From Candidatus Woesearchaeota archaeon (lineage in GTDB: Archaea > Nanobdellota > Nanobdellia > Woesearchaeales > SKGA01): a DNA stretch of 42,744 bases. A program made the translations under genes and the position numbers. Each line of letters opens with the position of its first letter. Positions within the stretch are counted from its first letter, which is position 1. Shown here piece by piece: positions 24,456 through 32,603 of the stretch. The stretch lies in NCBI GenBank assembly GCA_007117735.1, contig SKGA01000002.1:1-42744 (forward strand), written 5' to 3'. The notes beneath the pieces are model-generated. The model was not told the origin of the DNA, searched no databases, and was given only the letters and a program-made list of their open reading frames with translations.

Positions 24456-24989
24456 TTAAAAAGGTTGCGAGTCCTTGTCTAGTTCAATATGAAAAATTTC
24501 TCCTGTTTTTGGTTGAGGGGGTTCGCTTTGTGGGAAGAGAAGTAAATAGATAGCCTTTATTACACTAAAATGAGTTATTATATTGACTGTTTCATATTCT
24601 TTTTCAAATAACTCTTTAAGGAATGAACGAAGTCGTTCTTGAAATTCGAGATAGCTTTCCCCTTGATGAGGAGCGTATTCAGGAAGGTATGTTTTTGAAG
24701 AATACTCATCATAACTTCCTCCTTCATACCCATTCACATATTCATTAATTCTCGCATCAATAATAATTGGAGAAGACCTCCCTTCATTTATCATGGCACC
24801 TGTTTGTTGTGTACGGTATAGTTCTGAAACAAACATACACTCCCACGTTTCATTTTCAAGTTCTTGTTTTGCTTGTTTTGCTTCTTGTTCGCCTTGCAAA
24901 GTAAGACTTACTTTAATATGTGGAGAATGATTAATTTTACGAAGAACATTATATTGGCTTTGTCCGTGTCGAATAAGAATAAGTTTCAT
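24456..24989 (-). CDS. Histidine phosphatase (phosphoglycerate mutase-like) family protein
   Basis: 177 residues. It starts with LILIRHGQSQYN, carrying the catalytic phosphohistidine RHG motif (H8). The second motif is FVSELYRTQQTG, and the second catalytic His lies in NIITHFSVIKA. Candidate roles are a broad phosphatase or an alpha-ribazole phosphatase-like enzyme. The substrate cannot be told from sequence. It lies 21 nt after rrp42 on the same strand and may be a read-through member of the exosome operon. Confidence 0.85.
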   Translation of the reverse strand: MKLILIRHGQSQYNVLRKINHSPHIKVSLTLQGEQEAKQAKQELENETWECMFVSELYRTQQTGAMINEGRSSPIIIDARINEYVNGYEGGSYDEYSSKTYLPEYAPHQGESYLEFQERLRSFLKELFEKEYETVNIITHFSVIKAIYLLLFPQSEPPQPKTGEIFHIELDKDSQPF

Positions 24990-25010
24990 AAAGAAAAAAA
25001 ATAAACAACA

Positions 25011-25799
25011 TCAAAGAAGATGTTGTTGTAATTCTTGAGATGTTTTTACAGCCAAATCAAATGCTTGAGCAAGTTGTTCTGTAGAGAATCCTTCATCTCC
25101 TCCTTTTTGAAGTGAACAAATTTTACCATTTTCAAGAACTGCGATAGTAATTCTTGCTTCGATATTATTTTCTTCAACTTTTGTAGGATCAACGAATAAT
25201 TCATCTCCAATTCGACAAACAGTCACCGGAATTGGAGTATGTTTCATCTCAATTTTATTTTTAGATTTGTTTTTGTAATCAGCAGTATTTTCTTCAGTTA
25301 AACCAGGGAAAACTGCATCTTTAATCGCAGCAAGAGCTCCGATTGCACCAATATCGATAATGTTTCCATCATGATTAATAGGTACTACATCAACACTAAT
25401 AATCCAAACTTTTTCACCTTCGCTGATGCATAATTTTTTTACATCAATAGCGCCACTTTCTCGAATTCCTCGATCAATAACTCTACTAATTTCAATAGCA
25501 TCAATACCTGGAGGGCCTGACTCAATATCATTATGTGCGATTGGAAGTAATTCTGCACTTACCATGAGCGCACCTTCATCAGGACGATCAGGGAATGGAG
25601 AACCAACACTTAATGATGCTGCGCAAATAATTTCTGTGTTTCCACAAGTGATTTTTGCAGAACCATCTGCTGTGTTACTCACACCATATTCTATTTGGAT
25701 GTCTCTAAATTGATTTTTTGTTCTACCATCATATCGAACATCTGCTTGTAATGCTGTAATAAGATGACCTGTACTATTTGGACCTTGTTTATTCTTCAT
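25011..25799 (-). CDS. rrp42: Exosome complex subunit Rrp42
   Basis: 262 residues of the RNase PH fold. ATG 25799 is chosen because AGGTGA lies just upstream inside rrp41; a GTG at 25808 is possible. Typical Rrp42 segments are YDGRTKNQFRDIQIEYG, GSAKITCGNTEIICAAS, DRGIRESGAIDVKKLCI and DVVPINHDGNIIDIGAIGAL. Rrp42 is the non-catalytic partner that forms the hexameric RNase PH ring with Rrp41 for 3'-5' phosphorolysis and tailing. Confidence 0.95.
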   Translation of the reverse strand: MKNKQGPNSTGHLITALQADVRYDGRTKNQFRDIQIEYGVSNTADGSAKITCGNTEIICAASLSVGSPFPDRPDEGALMVSAELLPIAHNDIESGPPGIDAIEISRVIDRGIRESGAIDVKKLCISEGEKVWIISVDVVPINHDGNIIDIGAIGALAAIKDAVFPGLTEENTADYKNKSKNKIEMKHTPIPVTVCRIGDELFVDPTKVEENNIEARITIAVLENGKICSLQKGGDEGFSTEQLAQAFDLAVKTSQELQQHLL

Positions 25800-26505
25800 C
25801 TGCGTCACCTAGATATTTTTCTTGTAATGCTTCTCGTTGTTTTTGAGCAATAACTGCACATGCGTCTTTTGCTTTTTCTAACAACGTGTTTAATTGTTCT
25901 GCGTCGACAATACCGTCCATTTGTAGGAGAGTAATTTCGCCAGTTGAAGGAATGAGTGCCACAGGAACATCTACTGCTTCCATACCTTCTGGTTGTTCTT
26001 CATCGTAAGATAAATCTACAACAGGAGTATCGCCCACGTATCCAACTGCAATTGCTGGAACCATGTCTTGCATAGTAATGCCTGCATCTGCAAGAGCAAT
26101 ACTTGCTGCGCAAATACCTGCACATCGACTACCTGCATCTGTTTGTGGTAATTCGATAAACACATCGATAACACAGTTTGGATATTTTTCTAAATCAACA
26201 GCTGGAAGTAAAGCTTTCTCACTTACCATGCTAATTTCTTTTGCTCTTCGATTTGGTCCTGGTCTATTTCTTTCTCCAGGTCCGGAAAAGGGCATCATGT
26301 TGTAGTTTACTCGTAAAACTCCTCGTTTAGGATCTGCTAATCGTCGAGGATACATTTCTCGAGGACCATATACTGCTGCGTAAGCAATTGTTTCTCCAAT
26401 TTTGAAGTATGCAGAACCATCTGCGTTTTGAAGTACTCCTGCTTTTGCAATGATTGGTCGAGTCTCATCGTGTCCTCGTCCGTCGTAACGTTTTTTATAT
26501 TGCAT
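25789..26505 (-). CDS. rrp41: Exosome complex subunit Rrp41 (catalytic)
   Basis: 238 residues, usual length. YDGRGHDETRPIIAKAG and GSAYFKIGETIAYAAVYGP open the RNase PH domain. ERNRPGPNRRAKEISMVSEK contains the substrate-binding arginines, and DAGSRCAGICAASIALAD the catalytic-site region. It phosphorolytically degrades RNA from the 3' end. Its ATG overlaps the rrp4 stop (TAATG) and its 3' end overlaps rrp42, the standard archaeal order. Confidence 0.97.
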   Translation of the reverse strand: MQYKKRYDGRGHDETRPIIAKAGVLQNADGSAYFKIGETIAYAAVYGPREMYPRRLADPKRGVLRVNYNMMPFSGPGERNRPGPNRRAKEISMVSEKALLPAVDLEKYPNCVIDVFIELPQTDAGSRCAGICAASIALADAGITMQDMVPAIAVGYVGDTPVVDLSYDEEQPEGMEAVDVPVALIPSTGEITLLQMDGIVDAEQLNTLLEKAKDACAVIAQKQREALQEKYLGDADEE

Positions 26506-27257
26506 TATTGTTCACCTTCTGGTTGTTCTTCTTCATCATCGTCATTTTGACTATGGTGTTCAGGGATAGGTTGTCCTGTTTTTTCTTCAAGGAATTCTTT
26601 CACTCGGTCAGTTAAACCTGGGATGTGGCTTTCTTCTTCGATTTTTCTAATTGCTTGCACTGCAATAAACTCCATTGCAGGTTCGCCTAAAAGCCATACT
26701 AGGCCATTTTGACCTACGGTGATTTTACAACCGGTTGCTCGTTTAATCATAGAAACCATTGATCCTTTTTTACCAATGATTCGAGGTACTTTGTTGGTAT
26801 TTACTTTAATGGTTCGTCCATCTCGTAATTTGTATAGTCCTTGTCCTTTCACACTTACATCGACAAGGTTTTGACCACTTACGTTAGTAATTCTTCCAAC
26901 AAAATAATCTCCGATATCGAAGTATCTGCTTAAGTCTGCTCCTCGCGGAATGAACTCAAACGTGCCGTCCTTAATAGGAATAAGTCCGCTGTAGGGAGAA
27001 TTAAATTCGACTCTCCATCCCATACTTAAAATATCAATGACTTTTCCGATAATAATATCGTTTCGTTTTGGTAGATATTTTCCTGCTAAAGGAATTGATC
27101 GAATAACTTTTCCATCAATAATTGCAACACCTACTCGGCTTGCAATAATTTGTTCATCTTTTCTATATGTTCCGTGACTTGGCAGGTATTCCATACCTTT
27201 TGCCAGGATTTGTCCTGGAACAACAATTTCTCTTTCTTGTATTAATAATTCGCTCAA
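26505..27257 (-). CDS. rrp4: Exosome cap subunit Rrp4
   Basis: 250 residues. An N-terminal domain begins IVVPGQILAKGMEYLPSHG. The S1 RNA-binding domain follows (GKVIDILSMGWRVEFNSPYS), then the KH domain (TNKVPRIIGKKGSMVSMIKR). The tail is acidic, Gln-rich and disordered. Rrp4 sits on the ring and threads RNA into it. The start is TTG 27257, with a GAGGG site upstream. Confidence 0.96.
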   Translation of the reverse strand: MSELLIQEREIVVPGQILAKGMEYLPSHGTYRKDEQIIASRVGVAIIDGKVIRSIPLAGKYLPKRNDIIIGKVIDILSMGWRVEFNSPYSGLIPIKDGTFEFIPRGADLSRYFDIGDYFVGRITNVSGQNLVDVSVKGQGLYKLRDGRTIKVNTNKVPRIIGKKGSMVSMIKRATGCKITVGQNGLVWLLGEPAMEFIAVQAIRKIEEESHIPGLTDRVKEFLEEKTGQPIPEHHSQNDDDEEEQPEGEQ

Positions 27258-27273
27258 GGTAATCCCTCATTCA

Positions 27274-27993
27274 TTATTTTTTTGTTATTGTTACTTCTCC
27301 GCGCCCAGCGTTTTGTAATTGGCTTTCGTATTCATGTTGTAGTCCTGCAGGTATTTCTATTGTTATAGAGAGTGAACCATCTGTTTGCCATTGTTCTTGC
27401 AGAACTTTTCCCATTGAATGTGCAGTTCCGTGAATTTTTCCACTTAGTGCACTTGGCGCTTGAATCTGTAATTGTACTGAAGCAAGTGATATAGGGATGA
27501 TTGGTCGTAGTTTTTGTACTACTTCATCAACTAAATCTTTTGCTTTCTTAAAGTCAGGTAATCGAACTTTTGCTTCTTCCATTGCAGCTTCAATTCTTGT
27601 CTCAGGATGAGGCAAGTTTGTTTTTGGATTAATTGCATGTTGATGAATTAAGCTGATTACTTGTCTTCGTGTTTGTTCTCGCATTTCTTGACGATACTTT
27701 TGTGTAAATTGAATTTCTCCTTTTGTAAGAATTTCTTTTACAATTGTTAAGACGTCAGTTGTTTGAAATGCCTTTTTTAAGTCTTCAGGAGAAGCAAACT
27801 CTCCTTTTTTAGCGTCGCTAAAAATTTCTTGACTTGTAATTGTATCTTCGATAGTTACGTTTTTATCTCCTCGTTTATACTGCACTACTGCGTCAGGTTG
27901 AATAACAATTTCAAAATGCAGTCCGTGCGTTTTTATTCGAGCAAGATTTACTGAAATTTGTACTCTCTCGTCGATACGTTTATTTCCTTTCAT
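27274..27993 (-). CDS. Ribosome maturation protein SBDS (Sdo1)
   Basis: 239 residues with the three-domain SBDS layout: an N-terminal FYSH domain (FEIVIQPDAVVQYKRGDK, SQEIFSDAKKGEFAS), a helical middle (KYRQEMREQTRRQVISLIHQ), and a ferredoxin-like C-terminal domain (RPIIPISLASVQLQIQAPSA). In eukaryotes it helps release eIF6 from 60S subunits. The gene overlaps psmA by 4 nt (ATGA) and precedes rrp4, as in the conserved archaeal operon. Confidence 0.96.
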   Translation of the reverse strand: MKGNKRIDERVQISVNLARIKTHGLHFEIVIQPDAVVQYKRGDKNVTIEDTITSQEIFSDAKKGEFASPEDLKKAFQTTDVLTIVKEILTKGEIQFTQKYRQEMREQTRRQVISLIHQHAINPKTNLPHPETRIEAAMEEAKVRLPDFKKAKDLVDEVVQKLRPIIPISLASVQLQIQAPSALSGKIHGTAHSMGKVLQEQWQTDGSLSITIEIPAGLQHEYESQLQNAGRGEVTITKK

Positions 27994-28709
27994 TTGATTA
28001 TTTCTTTAATTCGTTCGTGGGATAATTTTTCCATTTGTTTTGTGTCGATATTTACTTTTGCAGCGTCAATTCGCTCAAGAGAAAATTTATCTCCTAAAAA
28101 CTCTTTAATGGATTGTACTGCCATAGTTAATGCTTGATCAGTAGTCCATGATTCTTTGTATTCATTATGTAATTTTTCAATAATTTCAGTTTCACCTTCG
28201 CCAATAACACTTGCTTTGTATTGATAATACTGGCCGGTTGGATCTGTTCGGTATAATCGAGGAACGTCATCTTGGTCGATTCCTGCTACTAACATAGACA
28301 CACCAAATGGTCGTAGACCTCCTGATTGCGTACACATTTGTTTTAAACTACACATATCTTTTACAATAGTGAGTGTATCTACAGGGTTATCGAAAGTAAT
28401 TTGATTTTCTTGTGCTTTTTGTTGTGCTCGTTCAACAAGAACTCTTGCATCTGATAAGATTCCTGCTGCGGTAGCGATAAGATGGTCGTCAATTCGAAAG
28501 ATTTTTTCAATCGCGCTTGAAACGATGAGTTTGTCATTAATTCGTTTATCTGTTACAAGCAGTACTCCATCTTTGCAGACAATTCCCATTGCCGTGTTTC
28601 CAATTCGCACTGTTTTTGTTGCATATTCTACTTGTAGTAGTCGACCGTCGGGACTAAACATGGTTATTGCCCGATCATATCCCATTACTTGATGTGACAT
28701 TGGTTGCAT
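27990..28709 (-). CDS. psmA: Proteasome subunit alpha
   Basis: 239 residues. The N-terminal gate segment MGYDRAITMFSPDGRLLQVE and the fold core LVTDKRINDKLIVSSAIEKI, RPFGVSMLVAGI identify the 20S alpha subunit. It forms the outer rings and gates substrate entry. AAAGGAGT 8 nt upstream of ATG 28709 is a strong Shine-Dalgarno site, and the upstream gene ends 5 nt earlier. Confidence 0.97.
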   Translation of the reverse strand: MQPMSHQVMGYDRAITMFSPDGRLLQVEYATKTVRIGNTAMGIVCKDGVLLVTDKRINDKLIVSSAIEKIFRIDDHLIATAAGILSDARVLVERAQQKAQENQITFDNPVDTLTIVKDMCSLKQMCTQSGGLRPFGVSMLVAGIDQDDVPRLYRTDPTGQYYQYKASVIGEGETEIIEKLHNEYKESWTTDQALTMAVQSIKEFLGDKFSLERIDAAKVNIDTKQMEKLSHERIKEIIK

Positions 28710-28714
28710 TTTTT

Positions 28715-29056
28715 TTACTCCTTTATTTGTAAGTGTGTTTTTGCTTGCTTAAGAACTCCTGAGACGTTTATACTTTGTATAGTTACTTGTTCTTTTGCAA
28801 GTGTTGTAATTAAGACAAAACATGCTTTAATATGATCAACTGCTGTGTGGTTGACTTTTAAAATTCCTCTTTTTCCTTCATACTTTACTGGCATGATTCC
28901 TGCTTGACTTGCAAGAAACACTCCTAGTAAGTCTTTTAGTTTTTGTACGAGTTGTTCTTGAAGGCGGTTCATTGGTTGTGTAGAGCCTTGAACTTCATAA
29001 ACGATGTATCGTTTTTTTTCTCGCCAACTAGGTCGAAGAGCTTTTGTTTTTAACAT
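28715..29056 (-). CDS. rnp2: RNase P protein component 2 (Pop5/Rnp2)
   Basis: 113 residues. LRPSWREKKRYIVYEV near the start is the Pop5 signature, followed by an RRM-like fold with KYEGKRGILKVNHTAVDHIK and ACFVLITTLA. It binds the catalytic RNA with Rpp30 during tRNA 5' maturation. It is the first gene of the exosome/proteasome block. The usual upstream partner Rpp30 is not here, because a divergent gene follows. Confidence 0.9.
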   Translation of the reverse strand: MLKTKALRPSWREKKRYIVYEVQGSTQPMNRLQEQLVQKLKDLLGVFLASQAGIMPVKYEGKRGILKVNHTAVDHIKACFVLITTLAKEQVTIQSINVSGVLKQAKTHLQIKE

Positions 29057-29199
29057 GTTTGTTCTTAAGTATTCTTTAAGAGAAGTTATTCTTATCTTTT
29101 TATTGTAATCTTATCTTTTTCTTCTCTGTATACTGGGTAACGAATATTTAGATATATATAAATATGTTGGTTTTCATCAGTTATTCACTCTCCACAAGG

Positions 29200-29207
29200 T
29201 ATAAAAA
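29200..29207 (+). promoter_or_regulatory. TATA box of the DUF1385 gene
   Basis: TATAAAAA begins 30 nt before ATG 29230, the same leaderless spacing as elsewhere. A second box (TATATAAA, ~29154-29161) lies further upstream. The choice affects the start: ATG 29230 is preferred, with ATG 29254 closer to the family's usual beginning. Confidence 0.5.
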
Positions 29208-29229
29208 GACTCTCTCATTCTCTTTTTTT

Positions 29230-30144
29230 ATGTTTTGGATACTTTTCTTTCGAATGATCGCTCTTGCAAGTTTATACGGCGGTCAGGCTGTTACTCAAGG
29301 AGTAATGATGCGAGGAGCTTCTTCTTTTGCAGTAAGTATTCAAACAACTAAGGGTATTGAAACAAAAGTTTTTCCTTATAGTACTGCTCGATTACGTTAT
29401 TCGTTCCTTAACTGGCCGTTTATTCGAGGAATTGTTGCCTTTGTCGAAGCGCTTCATATAGGGTATACATCTCTAATTCATGCTTCGACTGTTGTTTCTC
29501 AAGATGATGAAGATGAAACTCCTCTTTCTTGGACGGTGTTAGCTGGAATGGTTGTAGTGAGCTTGGCGTTAGGTCTTTTTTTGTTTAAATTTGTACCGTT
29601 ATGGTTGACTGCGCTTGCAGATAGTTCTTTACACTTTCCTTCCTGGTTGTTTAATCTTATTGATGGGATTTTAACGCTTCTTATTTTTGTGTTTTATCTC
29701 TATATTATTGGTCGGAGTAAAGATATTCAAGAAGTATTTCGATATCATGGAGGTGAACATAAGGTCATTAATTGTTTAGAAAATAATAAATCTTTGAGTA
29801 TTAAAAATATTCTTTCACAATCTCAAGTTCATTTGCGATGCGGAACAACTTTCTTGTTTGTTGTCTTTTTTATTAGTATTTTCTTATACGTCTTTATCCC
29901 TAAGGATTTGCCTTTCTTTGTTAATTTAGGATTGCGAATAGGTCTTCTTCCTCTTATCGCAAGCATTTCTTTTGAATTACAACAATTTATTGCTCGGATT
30001 CAACATCCTTTATTCACGTGGATTCTTCTTCCTGGTTTGGCATTACAATCCTTAACTGTTCTTACGCCTCAGCCTAAGCATGCGAGAGTTGCAAAAGCAG
30101 CTTTACAAGCAGTTATTGATTCTGAGAAAAATGAGCAAACGTAG
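29230..30144 (+). CDS. DUF1385 (YqhQ-like) membrane protein
   Basis: 304 residues. YGGQAVTQGVMMRGASSFAV is the DUF1385 signature. It is followed by hydrophobic helices at about residues 105-140, 140-175, 205-225 and 235-260, with RYHGGEHKVINCLE and LRCGTTFLFVV (HGGEH and RCGT are family-conserved and suggest a metal or catalytic site) between them. The family is of unknown enzymatic function and widespread in bacteria and archaea. Its 3' end overlaps the coiled-coil gene on the other strand by 32 bp. Confidence 0.85.
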   Translation: MFWILFFRMIALASLYGGQAVTQGVMMRGASSFAVSIQTTKGIETKVFPYSTARLRYSFLNWPFIRGIVAFVEALHIGYTSLIHASTVVSQDDEDETPLSWTVLAGMVVVSLALGLFLFKFVPLWLTALADSSLHFPSWLFNLIDGILTLLIFVFYLYIIGRSKDIQEVFRYHGGEHKVINCLENNKSLSIKNILSQSQVHLRCGTTFLFVVFFISIFLYVFIPKDLPFFVNLGLRIGLLPLIASISFELQQFIARIQHPLFTWILLPGLALQSLTVLTPQPKHARVAKAALQAVIDSEKNEQT

Positions 30145-30484
30145 ATTCTAATTCTTTTTTAGTAATGTATTCTTCTAACTTCCACTGGTTCACTTGATCT
30201 TTTACTTGCTGGAATTGTTGTTTAGAAATGCTTTGTTTTAAAAGAGCAGCTGTTTTTTTAATATTATCTTTAACTGTTAGTATTAATTCTTCCATTTCTT
30301 CCAGTTCTTGTTTTATTTTTTCGTGTTCTATCGCGTATGTTCGTTCTTGTTCTATTAGCCTTGCTCGAATTTTTCTCTCTTCACCTTTTAGGCTATAGCT
30401 TGTTTTTTTTAATAATTCAACACGGTGTATCATTTCTTGCACGATGTTCTGTTCAGACTGTACTTTTTGTTTTTCTTCAACCAC
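30113..30484 (-). CDS. Coiled-coil protein, unknown
   Basis: 123 residues with GTG start. It is almost entirely charged heptads (EERKIRARLIEQERTYAIEH, EKIKQELEEMEELI), so it is a long coiled coil and probably a dimer. A TATA box at 30516-30509 lies 32 nt before the start. It overlaps the end of the DUF1385 gene by 32 bp. Composition alone cannot give a function. A structural or segregation-type adaptor is possible. Confidence 0.6.
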   Translation of the reverse strand: MVEEKQKVQSEQNIVQEMIHRVELLKKTSYSLKGEERKIRARLIEQERTYAIEHEKIKQELEEMEELILTVKDNIKKTAALLKQSISKQQFQQVKDQVNQWKLEEYITKKELESTFAHFSQNQ

Positions 30485-30613
30485 GTTTTCTCACTATGGC
30501 CTCAATCATTTATATATTTCGTTGTTTCTCGCAGGTACTAACAAAATCTTTTTATGTTCTTTTCTTTCTGTACGTTTTATGGTGTTTTTCGTTTTTTATG
30601 AGGTTGATCTCTT

Positions 30614-31069
30614 GTGATCACTACTTCTTCTACTTTTCCATCTGCTCCTTATTCTTACTCTCTTGATGTATTTGTATTTTGTTCTGTTTTTCTAAAACAC
30701 CGAGGAGCGGTTCGAAAAAAACTTGGTATTGATCGACCTTCCTTTTCTTCAAAACATCTTATTGAACAATTGTATGCTCAAGCAAATGAAGATTCAGATA
30801 AATTTTTGGAACAATATGAACAAGAACAACAAGGTGAAACGTCTCCTTCTCTGGAGGAATATGATTCATTTAAAGAAACAATCGCTCAGTTACGAGAAAC
30901 CTATGCACGAGTTCTTTCCGCTATGAAGGAAGGTCTTCATTTTGAAGCAAAAAAACACTATAATGAACTTGTTTTTTATTATGATCGATTGCCCACGTAT
31001 GCCTTACAACTTCGCTGGAAAGGGGTACTTGCTCATTTATACAAATCTCTCCAAGAGCGCAATCTTTAA
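30614..31069 (+). CDS. Hypothetical helical protein
   Basis: 151 residues with GTG start at 30614. No family is recognised. It has a short N-terminal region, then a basic segment (KHRGAVRKKLGIDRPSF), an acidic helix (EDSDKFLEQYEQEQQGE) and two helices rich in Tyr and Leu (EAKKHYNELVFYYDRLPTYA). It is probably all alpha and cytosolic. It is divergent from the coiled-coil gene and 27 nt upstream of the RtcA-like gene. Confidence 0.6.
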   Translation: MITTSSTFPSAPYSYSLDVFVFCSVFLKHRGAVRKKLGIDRPSFSSKHLIEQLYAQANEDSDKFLEQYEQEQQGETSPSLEEYDSFKETIAQLRETYARVLSAMKEGLHFEAKKHYNELVFYYDRLPTYALQLRWKGVLAHLYKSLQERNL

Positions 31070-31096
31070 ATGGTTGGGTTTGTTTGTTTTTGAATA

Positions 31097-32026
31097 ATGG
31101 ATCGTGTACATCTTCTTCAATTACTTGTTCTTGCTCGAGTAACGCAACAAACATACACTCTTTCCACTTCTTTAGATCTTGCCCAGCGAAACGAACTTCT
31201 TGCTCTTGCAAAATATACTGGTTCTTCTCTTCAATGTACTGATGATCATGTTATTATTACTCCTTTAGATGCTCCTCTTGTTCGTTCATTCACGCTCCAA
31301 CTCCCTAAATGGCTTACTTTTCACGATGCACTTTTGTCTTTTTTTCCTCTTCTTCTTTTCTCTAACACTACTTTACAAATTACTTTTCAGGGAAAGTTAT
31401 ATGATTCTATAACTCCTTTTTCTGTCTATCAGGGCTTATTTCGATTTTTCTCACCGTATTTTTTCTCCACCTCTATTGATCATGCCGATTTATCTTTTGA
31501 AGATGCGTCAGTAACTTTTTCTTGTCATAGTAAGGGTTTTCTTCATCAGAACACTCCTTCTTTTACCTTAGAAGAGCAGCCTGAGCGGTCACATGCACTT
31601 ATCGAGCTTATCGCCCCCACTCTCCGAGAATTAGAATCGTTTGAGAAATTACTGCGTCTTCATTGTTCTCGAGAACAACTCTCAGTTCGAGTACTTACTC
31701 GATTAGGTGACTTTTATTCGTCATCTGCATTATTTTTTTACGGTACTGCTCGAGGATTTGATGTTGCTCGTCCTTGGATTTTGTCAGATGTTGAGGTCTC
31801 GTCTTCTTCTTTTTTCACCCCTGTTTTCAAATTTGATGAACGCCTTTTTTTTCAAGAGTTTTTCCTTGTCGCGTTAGCACTTGTTGGCGGTTCACTCCCT
31901 TTACAAGACGAAGTGCCTTGGTATGCTTCATTTCTAGATGTCGATTTTGAGCTTTTTGCTTCAGGAATTCGTTCGCAAGGACTCTCTTCTTCTCTTATCG
32001 AGTGTGTTGATATTGATACGCTTTAG
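31097..32026 (+). CDS. Divergent RNA 3'-phosphate cyclase (RtcA)-like protein
   Basis: 309 residues. The middle, WLTFHDALLSFFPLLLF then LQITFQGKLYD and YQGLFRFFSPYFF, parallels the RtcA segment 'SI.LVLQ.LLPLLLF..... LT..GGT ... YL..VFLPLL'. A late FFLVALALVGGSLP parallels the RtcA DQLL...ALA.GGS region. The N-terminal GGGQILR glycine loop and the catalytic histidine context are not recognisable. It therefore looks like an RtcA-fold protein that has lost the canonical active site. A TATA-like box (31065-31071) lies 32 nt upstream. RtcB and archease lie 3-4 kb downstream. Confidence in the family is modest. Confidence 0.4.
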   Translation: MDRVHLLQLLVLARVTQQTYTLSTSLDLAQRNELLALAKYTGSSLQCTDDHVIITPLDAPLVRSFTLQLPKWLTFHDALLSFFPLLLFSNTTLQITFQGKLYDSITPFSVYQGLFRFFSPYFFSTSIDHADLSFEDASVTFSCHSKGFLHQNTPSFTLEEQPERSHALIELIAPTLRELESFEKLLRLHCSREQLSVRVLTRLGDFYSSSALFFYGTARGFDVARPWILSDVEVSSSSFFTPVFKFDERLFFQEFFLVALALVGGSLPLQDEVPWYASFLDVDFELFASGIRSQGLSSSLIECVDIDTL

Positions 32027-32035
32027 GGCGTTAAC

Positions 32036-32083
32036 TTTATAAATCATGGTTAACTTCTTTCTTCTATATTTAATTACGAGGAA
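32036..32083 (+). promoter_or_regulatory. Promoter and Shine-Dalgarno for Lsm-eL37
   Basis: TTTATAAA at 32036-32043 predicts a start near 32066. CGAGGA around 32078-32083 lies at ribosome-binding distance from ATG 32090. The operon is therefore of the leadered type. Confidence 0.5.
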
Positions 32084-32089
32084 TATACT

Positions 32090-32380
32090 ATGGAACAATT
32101 ATCACGTCCGCTTGATGCGCTAAACAAATCTCGAGGAAAACGAGTTATTGTAGATTTAAAAAATGGCTGGAGATACGTAGGTATTTTACATGCATTTGAC
32201 ATTCATATTAATACAGTTTTGCAAGATGCGGAAGAATATGAACCAACTAATAAAAAAATTATTACTGCAGTAAGCGACACTGTTTCAGAAGAAGTAATTT
32301 CCAGTGATAAAGAATTAAAACGAAAATTAGGAACTGTCTTTTTACGAGGAGACACCATTACTAATATTTCAGTACAATAA
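32090..32380 (+). CDS. Archaeal Sm-like (Lsm) RNA-binding protein
   Basis: 96 residues. The Sm1 motif is GKRVIVDLKNGWRYVGILHAFDIHINTVLQDAEE. The Sm2 motif is GTVFLRGDTITNIS. The ~25 residues between them are longer and more charged than in classic Lsm proteins. It forms a ring that binds U-rich RNA. It is followed 13 nt later by eL37, a common archaeal pair. Confidence 0.92.
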   Translation: MEQLSRPLDALNKSRGKRVIVDLKNGWRYVGILHAFDIHINTVLQDAEEYEPTNKKIITAVSDTVSEEVISSDKELKRKLGTVFLRGDTITNISVQ

Positions 32381-32393
32381 ACGAGGGTAACAA

Positions 32394-32555
32394 ATGGGAA
32401 CAGGAACAGCAGCAATGGGAAAACGAAGTGGGAAAAAATCTCATATTCCTTGTCGACGATGTGGTAAGCATACTTTTCACGTACGACATAAAGTTTGTTC
32501 AAGTTGTGGTTTTGGAAAATCTGCTAAACTTCGAAGCTATAATTGGACAAAATAA
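32394..32555 (+). CDS. rpl37e: 50S ribosomal protein eL37
   Basis: A 53-residue gene. The start [20 protein letters not shown] matches archaeal eL37 (GT.S.GK....H..CRRCG). Zinc cysteines are C20, C23, C35 and C38. The end LRSYNWTK corresponds to the conserved R.Y.W segment. GAGGGT precedes the ATG. It is co-transcribed with the Lsm gene. Confidence 0.93.
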   Translation: MGTGTAAMGKRSGKKSHIPCRRCGKHTFHVRHKVCSSCGFGKSAKLRSYNWTK

Positions 32556-32573
32556 TTCTTTTTTCTCGAAAAG

Positions 32574-32581
32574 TATATAAA
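32574..32581 (+). promoter_or_regulatory. TATA box of the GTPase operon
   Basis: TATATAAA starts 30 nt before ATG 32604, supporting this leaderless start over the in-frame GTG at 32586. Confidence 0.55.
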
Positions 32582-32603
32582 TTGGGTGTGGGTGTATACT
32601 ACT

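Noticed and set aside
25426-25713. 95-codon plus-strand ORF antisense to rrp42
   Set aside because: The composition is that of the reverse complement of a conserved gene. Rrp42 motifs are certain on the other strand. The same applies to 26063-26305 (rrp41) and 40413-40706 (ftsZ).
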